From Mucilaginibacter mali (GTDB taxonomy: Bacteria; Bacteroidota; Bacteroidia; Sphingobacteriales; Sphingobacteriaceae): a DNA stretch of 64,000 bases. The DNA is taken from positions 3,100,001 through 3,164,000 of the forward strand of contig NZ_CP054139.1 in assembly GCF_013283875.1 (NCBI RefSeq), read 5' to 3'. The notes beneath the pieces were generated by a model. That model was not told the DNA's origin. It made no database searches and saw nothing but the letters and a program-made list of their open reading frames with translations. Position 1 is the stretch's first letter. Every line of letters starts with the position of its first letter. Positions 46,996 to 54,787 of this stretch are shown piece after piece. Position numbers and translations under genes: made by a program.

Positions 46996-47964
46996 CTATT
47001 TAATAAACCGCGGATCCCAATCGCCCAGCACCTGCGCGCGCTGGTATTGCTTTGCTTCCTTATCGGTAAGCATGTGCGTCCAAGTTGGCGGGCTCAACTC
47101 CTTATCGCCCTTATTGTTATAACGCGCATAGTAGGTTGTCGCTTTATTGTCCTTATTACTCCACTCCATCCAGGCAGCGGGAATGATACGGTCGCCCAGA
47201 TCGCATTGAATGTAAACCGTTTTGGCATAAGGCCTCCAGGGACGGCCGAGGTAAACGGAATGGGCAGGTACATCGCCTGAAATATGGCAGTTGTAAAATA
47301 CATATCCATATTTAACCGTATCAGGCGTAGCCGCGGCGCTGATATAGCCGCCTCCCCGTTTACAAAAGATAGAACAATCCTCAAACCAGGCCGTCGCCGC
47401 GCCGAAAATAAAATCGACCGTACCCTCTATGTAGCAGCCCCTGTAAAGTTCAACCGTGCCGAAGCCATGCGTATAAAGCGTATCCTGAAAACCTAAGAAG
47501 CGGCAATTTTGAAAATAAGCCCGGGTGCCCGTTACCCGCATAGCCACGGCCTGCCCTACCGGCCCCGCCGAGTTTTGAAAGGTGAGGTTGACCGCCGTAA
47601 AATCGTTCCCGTAAACAAAAAAGCTTGATGATCCCGATGTACCGATATTTTTGCCCGCGCTATCGGGCTTAGAGGCAAAATCATCGTAAGTGATAATGGT
47701 TTCATCGCGGCTTTCGCCTACCAGGGTTACATTTGTTTTAGCTTCCGGCAAGGTGATCTTTTCCTTATAGGTTCCCTTTTTTATAAAGATAGTAATGGTG
47801 CGGGTACTGTGATCAGGTACAGCATTGATAGCAGTTTGCACGGTTCGATAATCGCCGCTGCCATCCTGCGCTACAACGATGCGATCTTTGGCTAATGTGA
47901 CGACGCTGGCAAATGTCAGCATTTGACAAAACCAAAGGCCAAATATCGACAGATATTTTTTCAT
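46996..47964 (-). CDS. Pectinesterase (pectin methylesterase, CE8-type)
   Basis: 322 residues from the Met at 47964; a Met seven codons upstream (47985) is possible but MKKYLSIFGLWF is the better signal peptide start. Numbered from 47985, the catalytic set of the right-handed beta-helix is complete: GTYKEK (71-76), QAVA (145-148), FQDTL with Asp168, TVDFIFG with Asp191 and LGRPW with Arg248. It removes methyl esters from homogalacturonan, in the periplasm or outside the cell. It lies 76 bases upstream of the hybrid two-component gene. No pectate lyase or GH28 gene accompanies it in the window, so the locus covers only one step of pectin breakdown. Confidence 0.95.
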   Translation of the reverse strand: MKKYLSIFGLWFCQMLTFASVVTLAKDRIVVAQDGSGDYRTVQTAINAVPDHSTRTITIFIKKGTYKEKITLPEAKTNVTLVGESRDETIITYDDFASKPDSAGKNIGTSGSSSFFVYGNDFTAVNLTFQNSAGPVGQAVAMRVTGTRAYFQNCRFLGFQDTLYTHGFGTVELYRGCYIEGTVDFIFGAATAWFEDCSIFCKRGGGYISAAATPDTVKYGYVFYNCHISGDVPAHSVYLGRPWRPYAKTVYIQCDLGDRIIPAAWMEWSNKDNKATTYYARYNNKGDKELSPPTWTHMLTDKEAKQYQRAQVLGDWDPRFIK

Positions 47965-48065
47965 GATGCAAAATATAAAAAACAATCGATTGTTCTTTAT
48001 ACCCGAATATATCTATTCGAAAAAAACATTACAGTGTCAATCAGGTGAACAACCTCTGCTTGAAC

Positions 48066-49304
48066 TTATCGTATAAGCTGGTCGATCTTATCTTGTATGC
48101 CCTGCTTCTCTGCCTGGGTTTTGGCTAAAGCTTTAGCTTTTTCATAACTACTTTTTGTCTTTTCCTTATCGGTGCTTTTATAAAGTTCGCCCAGTAACAG
48201 GTGATAAAAATGGATATGTTCCAGTTTTAGCTTCTCCGCTTCGGGCAATGCTTCCTGTGGGCCATTGGCTTTATACAACGCGTAAGTACGGTTAAGCGCA
48301 ACAATGGGCGAGTAATTGATAAGCAATAGCCGGTTATATAGTTGCAAAATGCTTCCCCATTTTTCGGGAGTATCTTCCTGTCTGCTATGCCAATAGGCAA
48401 TACGCGCTTCCAGGTGATACGAGGTAACCTCGGTCCCCTGTGCAGATAAGTTTAAGAAATGGATCCCCTGGTTGATCAATTGCTTATCCCAAAGCGCGGT
48501 ATCCTGTTGCGCATAAAGTATCAGCGCTTCCGCGCCGGCCTGGCGCGCATTAAACCGCGAGGCGTGGAAACACATGAGCGCTACCAGGGCGTTGGTTTTA
48601 GGCAAATTGGTTTTATCGTAATCGGTTAGCATTAAACCTAAGCGCAAAGCTTCAATGCACAGATCCTTACGCAATATCTCATTTTGGGTTTTAGAATAAT
48701 AGCCTTCGCTAAAAAGCAGGTAAATAACATGCAGCACATTAGCCAACCGCCCGGCTATCTCGTTTTCGGGCGGAAACTCAAGTTGTATCTTTTCATTGCG
48801 TAATTTTTCCTTAGCGCGGAATAAACGTTTATTGATCGTTTCTTTGTTAGATAAAAACGCCTCGGCAATTTCATCGATCCCAAAACCGCAAAGGATGCGT
48901 AAAGCCAGGCCTATCTGCGCCTCGCTGGCAATTGCCGGTGTGCATATAGCAAAAAGCATTTGCAACTGGCTATCCTTAATATTTTGGTAAGAGAAGTTCA
49001 ATTCGGATATTTCTTCGTGCTCCGTTTGCTGCAAGCTTAACTGCGGTAATACCTTTTCATTGTATATTTTATCGCGCCTGAAATGCTGCAGCGTTTTTTG
49101 TTTGGCCACGGTATATAACCAGGCAGCCGGGTTAAGCGGGATACCTTTATGTTCCCAGGTTTCGGTAGCCACTAAAAAAGTTTCGGTAACAATGTCTTCG
49201 GCAATTTCAATATACTGCAAGCCATATAGCTTGCTGATCACCGCTACCATTTTGGCAAACTCCTGCTTAAATAAATGCTTTATCGCGGCCTGGTATTGTT
49301 CCAT
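48066..49304 (-). CDS. ECF42-type sigma factor with C-terminal DUF6596/TPR-like extension
   Basis: 412 residues, about twice the size of a plain ECF factor. Region 2 is at about 10-85 (EIAEDIVTETFLVATETWEHKG, AAWLYTVAKQKTLQHFRRDK), region 4 at about 110-170 (CGFGIDEIAEAFLSNKETINKRLFRAKEKL), and an all-helical extension fills the rest (LHVIYLLFSEGYYS, LNRTYALYKANGPQEALPEAEKL). This architecture with an adjacent YCII/DGPF gene is the ECF42 signature. Such sigma factors lack a classical anti-sigma factor and the extension is thought to control activity. The YCII-related gene lies 48 bases upstream on the same strand and is probably co-transcribed. Confidence 0.92.
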   Translation of the reverse strand: MEQYQAAIKHLFKQEFAKMVAVISKLYGLQYIEIAEDIVTETFLVATETWEHKGIPLNPAAWLYTVAKQKTLQHFRRDKIYNEKVLPQLSLQQTEHEEISELNFSYQNIKDSQLQMLFAICTPAIASEAQIGLALRILCGFGIDEIAEAFLSNKETINKRLFRAKEKLRNEKIQLEFPPENEIAGRLANVLHVIYLLFSEGYYSKTQNEILRKDLCIEALRLGLMLTDYDKTNLPKTNALVALMCFHASRFNARQAGAEALILYAQQDTALWDKQLINQGIHFLNLSAQGTEVTSYHLEARIAYWHSRQEDTPEKWGSILQLYNRLLLINYSPIVALNRTYALYKANGPQEALPEAEKLKLEHIHFYHLLLGELYKSTDKEKTKSSYEKAKALAKTQAEKQGIQDKIDQLIR

Positions 49305-49352
49305 TTTGTTTATTTAACCCCGGCTGGTAAACGCTGCCGGGGTTATAATCGG

Positions 49353-49694
49353 TTATTCGGGAAATGCGGTCCTGATCTCTACACTGCCTCCCTCATCAAA
49401 AGCCGGGCAGCCATGTGCCATGGTAATGGCATCGTCCAGGGTATCGGCTTTAACTACAATAAAGCCGCCTAGTATTTCCCTGATCTCTACAAAAGGGCCA
49501 TCGGTAACTACCCCGCCGGCTTTTAAAACGGCGCCGCCCGGAGTTAAGTGCATGCCATTGGCTGCTATTTTGCCCTGCGCGGCGATACCGCCAATCCAGT
49601 CCATCCATTTTTTGTTAATTTCCTTTTGCTTTTCCGGGCTGTGGTTTAAAGCCGGCTGACGGAATAAAAAAACAAACTCGTTATTATGATCCAT
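49353..49694 (-). CDS. YCII-related (DGPF domain) protein
   Basis: 113 residues of the YCII fold, a dimeric ferredoxin-like fold. The family motif appears as VVTDGPFVE (about 63-71), preceded by WMDWIGGIAAQGK and followed by GGFIVVKADTLDDAITMAHGCP. Members of this family are the standard neighbour of ECF42 sigma factors, and their biochemical role is not established. The gene is 48 bases upstream of the sigma gene. Confidence 0.92.
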   Translation of the reverse strand: MDHNNEFVFLFRQPALNHSPEKQKEINKKWMDWIGGIAAQGKIAANGMHLTPGGAVLKAGGVVTDGPFVEIREILGGFIVVKADTLDDAITMAHGCPAFDEGGSVEIRTAFPE

Positions 49695-49748
49695 GGTCTT
49701 GCTGTTTATTAATGTGTGAATTTATAACTAATCCTGTTAAACTTGTAG

Positions 49749-50204
49749 TTACGATTTAAACTGTCCGGGTTTATAATCGCCTGCAGGAGTTTGAAACGCG
49801 ATGTTAATGCGATTATAACTATTAATGGTTATAATAGCTACCGTCAAGTCCACCAATTCCTGTTCTGTAAATTCGGTTGCAGCGGCGGCATAAACCTCAT
49901 CACTAACATGGGTTTTGGTAATCCCCTCGGCAAAAGCAAGGGCGGCGCGCTCACGGTTGGTATATACCGTTCCCTCGCGCCAGGCATCCAGCATATACAG
50001 GCGTTGCTCTGTTTCACCGGCAGCGCGCAGGTCTTTTGAATGCATATCCAGGCAATAGGCACAACCATTTATTTGTGATACACGGAAGTAAAGCAAATGC
50101 AGCAGTTTTTGTTCAACCGGCGATTTAGCAAGGTAAGCCCCTAAACCGTACATCGCCTTCATAGCGTTTGCACCTTTTTCGAAAAAATTGATTCTTGATT
50201 CCAT
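49749..50204 (-). CDS. Carboxymuconolactone decarboxylase/AhpD-like protein
   Basis: 151 residues from the Met at 50204 (MESRINFFEKG); the frame is open to 50258 but the extra residues do not fit the family. The AhpD-type motif CAYCLDMHSKDLR provides a CxxC pair with a downstream His, and ERAALAFAEGITK and LTVAIITINSYNRINIAF are typical family segments. Such proteins are usually small thiol-based peroxidases or reductases. It clusters with the ECF42/YCII genes, an association seen for ECF42 regulons, so it may be a regulon member (inference). Confidence 0.9.
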   Translation of the reverse strand: MESRINFFEKGANAMKAMYGLGAYLAKSPVEQKLLHLLYFRVSQINGCAYCLDMHSKDLRAAGETEQRLYMLDAWREGTVYTNRERAALAFAEGITKTHVSDEVYAAAATEFTEQELVDLTVAIITINSYNRINIAFQTPAGDYKPGQFKS

Positions 50205-50357
50205 TTTTATTGATGTTAATTTTGTTTTATACCTCAATAATGCCTGAGGTAACACCAATTGGACATCATACTAAAAATATTTTTAAGATTTAATTTCAGG
50301 TCGCATACTTCAACTAAAATAAGGCAAGTGATCTGTTCAGCGCTTCCGGTTTTGTAA

Positions 50358-50400
50358 ATAAAAAAAGAGGGGGACCTTTTGAGACACCCTCCTTTTTTTA
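50358..50400 (-). terminator. Rho-independent terminator of the PhnB-like gene
   Basis: A stem built on GAGGG (50367-50371) and CCCTC (50387-50391), extended by A/T pairing, is followed on the minus strand by a T-run at 50366-50360. It lies just beyond the stop of the gene ending at 50413. Confidence 0.8.
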
Positions 50401-50412
50401 TTTGACCTTTGA

Positions 50413-50889
50413 TCAGGCATTATCGTAAGCTGCCTGTATATCTTTAATAATGATCTTCTTCATTTTCATCATGGCCTGCATTACTGCCGATGCCTTTTTC
50501 GGATCCGGATCGCTCATCAGGCGGGGAAGTATTTCGGGTGCCACCTGCCACGATACGCCGTATTTGTCCTTCAACCAACTGCAAGGGCCTTCTTCGCCGC
50601 TGTCAGCTATCAGGGCATTCCAGTAATAATCAACCTCCTCCTGGGTTTCAGGTTCAATAGCAAAGGAGATGGTTTCTAAATATTTGGCTTCCATACCCCA
50701 GTTTAGGGCGGTCATGGTCATGCCTAATATTTCAAAGGTCGCGGTCAGTACCGTACCAGCCGGCATGGGTGTGCCTTCGGGGTACGTATCAACCTTCAAC
50801 AACTTTCCGTTAAATACCGATACATAAAAATTGGCTGCTGCCTCGGCCTCATCCTTAAACAGCAGGAATGGTGTGATCTTCGCTTTCAT
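50413..50889 (-). CDS. PhnB-like VOC superfamily protein
   Basis: 158 residues of the glyoxalase/bleomycin-resistance (VOC) fold in the PhnB-like group: opening KITPFLLFKDEAEAAANFYVS, FEILGMTMTALNWG, FAIEPETQEEVDYYWNALI and the characteristic CSWLKDKYGVSWQVAPEIL. The activity of this group is mostly unknown. It is commonly found with YCII and ECF42 genes. A TAATTTTG -7-like sequence on the minus strand (50913-50920) lies 24 bases before the start, with CTTG at about the -33 position. Confidence 0.92.
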   Translation of the reverse strand: MKAKITPFLLFKDEAEAAANFYVSVFNGKLLKVDTYPEGTPMPAGTVLTATFEILGMTMTALNWGMEAKYLETISFAIEPETQEEVDYYWNALIADSGEEGPCSWLKDKYGVSWQVAPEILPRLMSDPDPKKASAVMQAMMKMKKIIIKDIQAAYDNA

Positions 50890-50912
50890 AAGTTTGTTTA
50901 ATTTTTATATAA

Positions 50913-50944
50913 CAAAATTAAGCACCGCAGCTGCCCGCGCCAAG
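50913..50944 (-). promoter_or_regulatory. Candidate promoter of the PhnB-like gene
   Basis: On the minus strand, TAATTTTG at 50920-50913 matches the -7 consensus TAnnTTTG, and CTTG at 50944-50941 lies 20 bases before it where TTTG is expected. Confidence 0.4.
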
Positions 50945-51073
50945 TGCGAACAGGACAAACAAGGGGGCAATTGCGACATAAAAAGCAGTAACGACATTGC
51001 AAGCCCCGGGTATTTTATATTTTCCCTATTTTAGAAACGTCGTTTACATCCCTTTTCAGCCTATACTAATACC

Positions 51074-52657
51074 ATGCATACCATTCTACCTTTTTTACTC
51101 GCCATGATAGCCGCTGTAGTGCTTTTAGAAATGTGGGCGAATAAATTAAAAATAGCTTATCCCATATTACTGGTTGTAGCCGGTTTGCTGGTAAGTTTTA
51201 TACCCGGCTTACCGGCGGTTAGGATAAATCCGGATCTGATCTTCTTCATCTTCCTGCCGCCCCTGTTGTTCGAAGCATCGTGGACCATCTCTTTTAAAGA
51301 AATGAAAAAGTGGTGGCGCATCATAGGCAGTTTCGCTTTTTTGGTGGTGTTTTTTACGGCATTGTCTGTAGCCGTCATCGCCAATCATTATATCCCCGGC
51401 TTTTCCATTGCATTAGGTTTTTTATTAGGTGGCATAGTAGCCCCGCCCGACGCCGTGAGCACCGGGGCCATCACCAGTTTTGTGAAGATCCCACGCTCTA
51501 CCTCGGCCATACTGGAAGGTGAAAGTTTATTGAATGATGCCTCATCGCTTATCATCTTTCGCTTTGCGCTGGTTGCCGTTGGTACGGGCCAGTTTATATG
51601 GCAGCAGGCAGCCATGAGTTTTTTGTGGATGGTAATTGGCGGCGTTGGTGTAGGCTTACTGATAGCGCTAATATTTGTAAAAGCACATAAGCGCCTGCCT
51701 ACCGATGCATCATCGGATATTGCCCTTACCCTTATCGAACCTTATTTTATGTACTGGGTGGCCGAGCAGTTACATTGCTCGGGCGTACTGGCGGTGGTGA
51801 GCGGGGGCTTGTTCATGTCGGCCCGGCGACTGGAGTTTTTGAACAGCGAAAGCCGCATCAAGGGCTTTAGCGTTTGGGAAAGCTTTGTGTTTATATTGAA
51901 CGGTATTGTATTCCTCATCATCGGCCTTGAACTACCGGAAATTGTAGAGGGCCTGCACGCTAAGCATATCCCCTTAGGTACTGCTATTGGCTACGGTGTA
52001 CTGGTAACCGCCATACTTATCCTAGCCCGTATGATCAGCGCCTACGCGGCTATGCTGGCCACATTTATCTTCAGGCCAAACGTAGCGCCGAGAGCAAGGC
52101 GCCGGAACCGGACCTGGTTGCTGCCACTTGTTTTAGGCTGGTCGGGCATGCGGGGCGTGGTATCGCTGGCGGCTGCATTGGCTATTCCTATAACACTGGA
52201 TAACGGTACCGAATTCCCCCAACGCAACCTGATCCTGTTCATCACCTTTGTGGCTATCCTGCTTACCTTAGTGATACAGGGCCTCACCCTACCCTACTTT
52301 ATCACCCGTTGGAACGTGTTTGATGGCATCACTAACCACGAAGCAGAACACGCTACCCGTAAGCAAATGAAGCAAGGTTTGAAGCAACACATTTATAAAT
52401 TTTTAAAGAATAAGCATGAAAACGAACTGCTTGATCATCCCGGTATAGAAAAAATGATTAAGCAATGGGAAGAACGATCGAAGGCGGGCGACGAAGTTTT
52501 GATGAACGAAAAAACCAAGCTGATATTTGTGGAACTATTGGAAAGCCAGCGCCAATATCTTAGCGAATTAAACAAAGACCCAAACGTTGACGAAGATATC
52601 ATCCGCATACAATTATACCAGATAGACCTGGAAGAGGAGCGCCTGAAGATCATCTAA
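51074..52657 (+). CDS. Na+/H+ antiporter, CPA1 family
   Basis: 527 residues with about 12 membrane helices in the first 420 and a charged cytoplasmic tail (about 420-527, HATRKQMKQGLKQHIYKF, LDHPGIEKMIKQWEERS). CPA1 motifs are GGIVAPPDAVSTGAI, LEGESLLNDASSLI with the ion-binding ND pair, and GWSGMRGVVSLAAALAIP. It would exchange Na+ or K+ for H+ in the inner membrane. It stands alone: its neighbours on both sides are on the minus strand. No strong promoter match was found in front of it. Confidence 0.94.
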   Translation: MHTILPFLLAMIAAVVLLEMWANKLKIAYPILLVVAGLLVSFIPGLPAVRINPDLIFFIFLPPLLFEASWTISFKEMKKWWRIIGSFAFLVVFFTALSVAVIANHYIPGFSIALGFLLGGIVAPPDAVSTGAITSFVKIPRSTSAILEGESLLNDASSLIIFRFALVAVGTGQFIWQQAAMSFLWMVIGGVGVGLLIALIFVKAHKRLPTDASSDIALTLIEPYFMYWVAEQLHCSGVLAVVSGGLFMSARRLEFLNSESRIKGFSVWESFVFILNGIVFLIIGLELPEIVEGLHAKHIPLGTAIGYGVLVTAILILARMISAYAAMLATFIFRPNVAPRARRRNRTWLLPLVLGWSGMRGVVSLAAALAIPITLDNGTEFPQRNLILFITFVAILLTLVIQGLTLPYFITRWNVFDGITNHEAEHATRKQMKQGLKQHIYKFLKNKHENELLDHPGIEKMIKQWEERSKAGDEVLMNEKTKLIFVELLESQRQYLSELNKDPNVDEDIIRIQLYQIDLEEERLKII

Positions 52658-52676
52658 ACATCAACCCTTATAAAAA

Positions 52677-52709
52677 GAACAGCCTGGTAAACACTTACCA
52701 GGCTTGTTC
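52677..52709 (+). terminator. Stem-loop after the antiporter gene
   Basis: Perfect ten-base arms AGCCTGGTAA (52681-52690) and TTACCAGGCT (52695-52704) with an ACAC loop, extended by GAAC/GTTC around a bulge. It lies 20 bases past the stop but is not followed by a T-run, so termination may be weak or factor-dependent. Confidence 0.6.
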
Positions 52710-52806
52710 CCCGGGCGGGTACCCGTACCAATTATTACAGGAATTATTTAAGCACCGGGGCCAAATATTCTCTGTCAAAACCACGACAGAAGCGTGTTTC
52801 TTTATC

Positions 52807-52842
52807 GTTCGGCCTGATGATATTCGGATCATCAGGCCGAAC
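52807..52842 (-). other. Perfect 14-bp stem-loop beyond the susD stop
   Basis: Arms GTTCGGCCTGATGA (52807-52820) and TCATCAGGCCGAAC (52829-52842) are fully complementary around an eight-base loop. It lies 13 bases past the SusD stop on the minus strand. It lacks a T-run, so it may protect the 3' end of the mRNA or terminate weakly. Confidence 0.6.
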
Positions 52843-52855
52843 ACTTGTATCTATT

Positions 52856-54763
52856 TTAATTCTCGCCGGCCAATGCCTCTGCTAATGTGGCATAAGGCGG
52901 CTGATTATTCGCATATCCTGAATAGCCGAAGTTTTGGTTTATCCTACCGGAACTGTTCGCATCTATATCTTTCTGTGGGATCGGCCAAAACAGGTGATAC
53001 GGGCTAATGGTGAATGTGGTACCATAGGTGGTCTTTACATTTTTACGATAAAAATCGTTATAGGTGATCACGCGGTTATACCAGTAGCTGTCTTTAGAAA
53101 GGTTCTCTACGGTATAGGTTTTACCAAACTCGTCAGATTTGTGCGTAGTAGCGTATATGTACGATACGCGGCTTAGTTCCATGTGGCGCAGTTCTTCATA
53201 ATATAACTCGCGGGCGCGTTCGTCCATTACTTTGCCCATGGTCATTTCGGCAGCGGTATACAGTTTGGTACACTGCGCGCGTTTGCGTATGGTGTTTACA
53301 TCATTAGCGGCCGATGCTGCATCGCCTTTCCACATATAAGCTTCAGCACGCAGCAGGTAGGTCTCGGCCAAACGGTAGATGTACCAGTCGCCGGCACCGC
53401 CGTTATAGTTATCCTGTGTTTCGGCACGTGGCGATTCTATAAACAACTTATAATGCGGCCAATCGAACCAGGTACGCACCGTATCGGTTACCAGCATCTG
53501 TCCTGCGGCATTTTTTAACTGCAGGTTTTTGCCGTACCAAACATCGGGTGGGTTTGAGGTTGATAAGCTTGGGTTATTATAAACCATATCTTCCATACGC
53601 ATCCAGTTGCCCGTGGCCTCACTGTGGCGCAGGTCGGCGGGGTCATCCCAAATCGCTTTCATGCTGTACCAGGTACCGCGGGTGTGGGCAATACCCCTGC
53701 CATAGGTTTTACGGATATCTATTTTAGCATTGGTGCCCGTATAGCTTGAGCTCATACCCGATTTACCACTTGGTGTAGTGATGAGTTGTAAACCTGTACC
53801 CGAGTAATATGGGGTAGCGTTACGCATGGTGAACATATCCTGGCGGGTATCTGCATCATCCTCGCGGTTAACAATGGTCATGATCGATTCTTTATTGGCA
53901 CCGATAGATTTATTTTGCCAGCGGTGCAGGTCCCAGATCACATTATTGGTTATTGGGTGTACAACAGGTGCCGGATTAATAAAAGATCCAAAAGTATTGG
54001 TCATTAACGAATAGCCCGACGAGTTGATCAGGTCGTTAGCGGTTGATATCGCCTTATCAAACTGCCCGGTAGCCAGGTAACACTTGATCAGTAATTGCTG
54101 GCAGGCGCCTTTGGTTACGGTACCAAAATCGCCCACAGCAGGTACGTGGGCCACGGCGAACTCCATATCTGTGGTGATCTTTTCCAATATCACCGACATT
54201 TTGGTCGACTTGAAATTGGTTTTCGGCACGGTAACCTCTTTGGTTAACAGCGGTACATCGCCAAAATTAAATACCAGGTTTAAATAACGGAACGAGCGGT
54301 GAAAATAAGCCATACCCAGCATTTGATCGTGCAGGGTTGGATCAAGACCCTCTACCTTATCTACGTTAGATATAATGGTATTGGCATATTTTACCCCTTT
54401 AAAACCTTCGTTCCAAAAGTAGTTAACGTGATTAGTGTTAATATCATCATTGTTTGATGTTGGGGTGATCACCGCGTTAAGATCCTGCGCCGGGCCCGAT
54501 TTATCGGTGATACCGCTAACCGCCACTTCGGTAAAAAGCAGGTCGGTAAGTATGGGCGGGTTCTCGCCGCACCACATGTGCGACAGGTTACGGTTACACG
54601 ATGTTACCGCCGCCAGCAAGCCCTGCTTGGTGGTAAAGGTAACGCTTGGCTCGTAAAAAGAAAGCGGATCTGGTTTAAGGAAATCCCTTTTACAGCTATA
54701 CGAGCATTGCAGAAGGATAGCTACCAGGCTTATCCTTAATATTTTGTTTGATCTGGTATTCAT
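52856..54763 (-). CDS. SusD/RagB family outer-membrane lipoprotein
   Basis: 635 residues with a lipoprotein signal (LLQCSYSC; Cys24 or Cys20). SusD features are MLGMAYFHRSFRYLNLVFNFG, QLLIKCYLATGQFDKAISTA, YIYRLAETYLLRAEAYMWKG and MDERARELYYEELRHMELSR. It lies 24 bases after its SusC partner and is the last gene of the cluster that includes the oxidoreductase and DUF1080 genes. Substrate is not readable; the neighbouring enzymes hint at a glycoside processed by C3 oxidation. Confidence 0.94.
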   Translation of the reverse strand: MNTRSNKILRISLVAILLQCSYSCKRDFLKPDPLSFYEPSVTFTTKQGLLAAVTSCNRNLSHMWCGENPPILTDLLFTEVAVSGITDKSGPAQDLNAVITPTSNNDDINTNHVNYFWNEGFKGVKYANTIISNVDKVEGLDPTLHDQMLGMAYFHRSFRYLNLVFNFGDVPLLTKEVTVPKTNFKSTKMSVILEKITTDMEFAVAHVPAVGDFGTVTKGACQQLLIKCYLATGQFDKAISTANDLINSSGYSLMTNTFGSFINPAPVVHPITNNVIWDLHRWQNKSIGANKESIMTIVNREDDADTRQDMFTMRNATPYYSGTGLQLITTPSGKSGMSSSYTGTNAKIDIRKTYGRGIAHTRGTWYSMKAIWDDPADLRHSEATGNWMRMEDMVYNNPSLSTSNPPDVWYGKNLQLKNAAGQMLVTDTVRTWFDWPHYKLFIESPRAETQDNYNGGAGDWYIYRLAETYLLRAEAYMWKGDAASAANDVNTIRKRAQCTKLYTAAEMTMGKVMDERARELYYEELRHMELSRVSYIYATTHKSDEFGKTYTVENLSKDSYWYNRVITYNDFYRKNVKTTYGTTFTISPYHLFWPIPQKDIDANSSGRINQNFGYSGYANNQPPYATLAEALAGEN

Positions 54764-54787
54764 GTTGTAATTGGTCTAAAGAAATGA

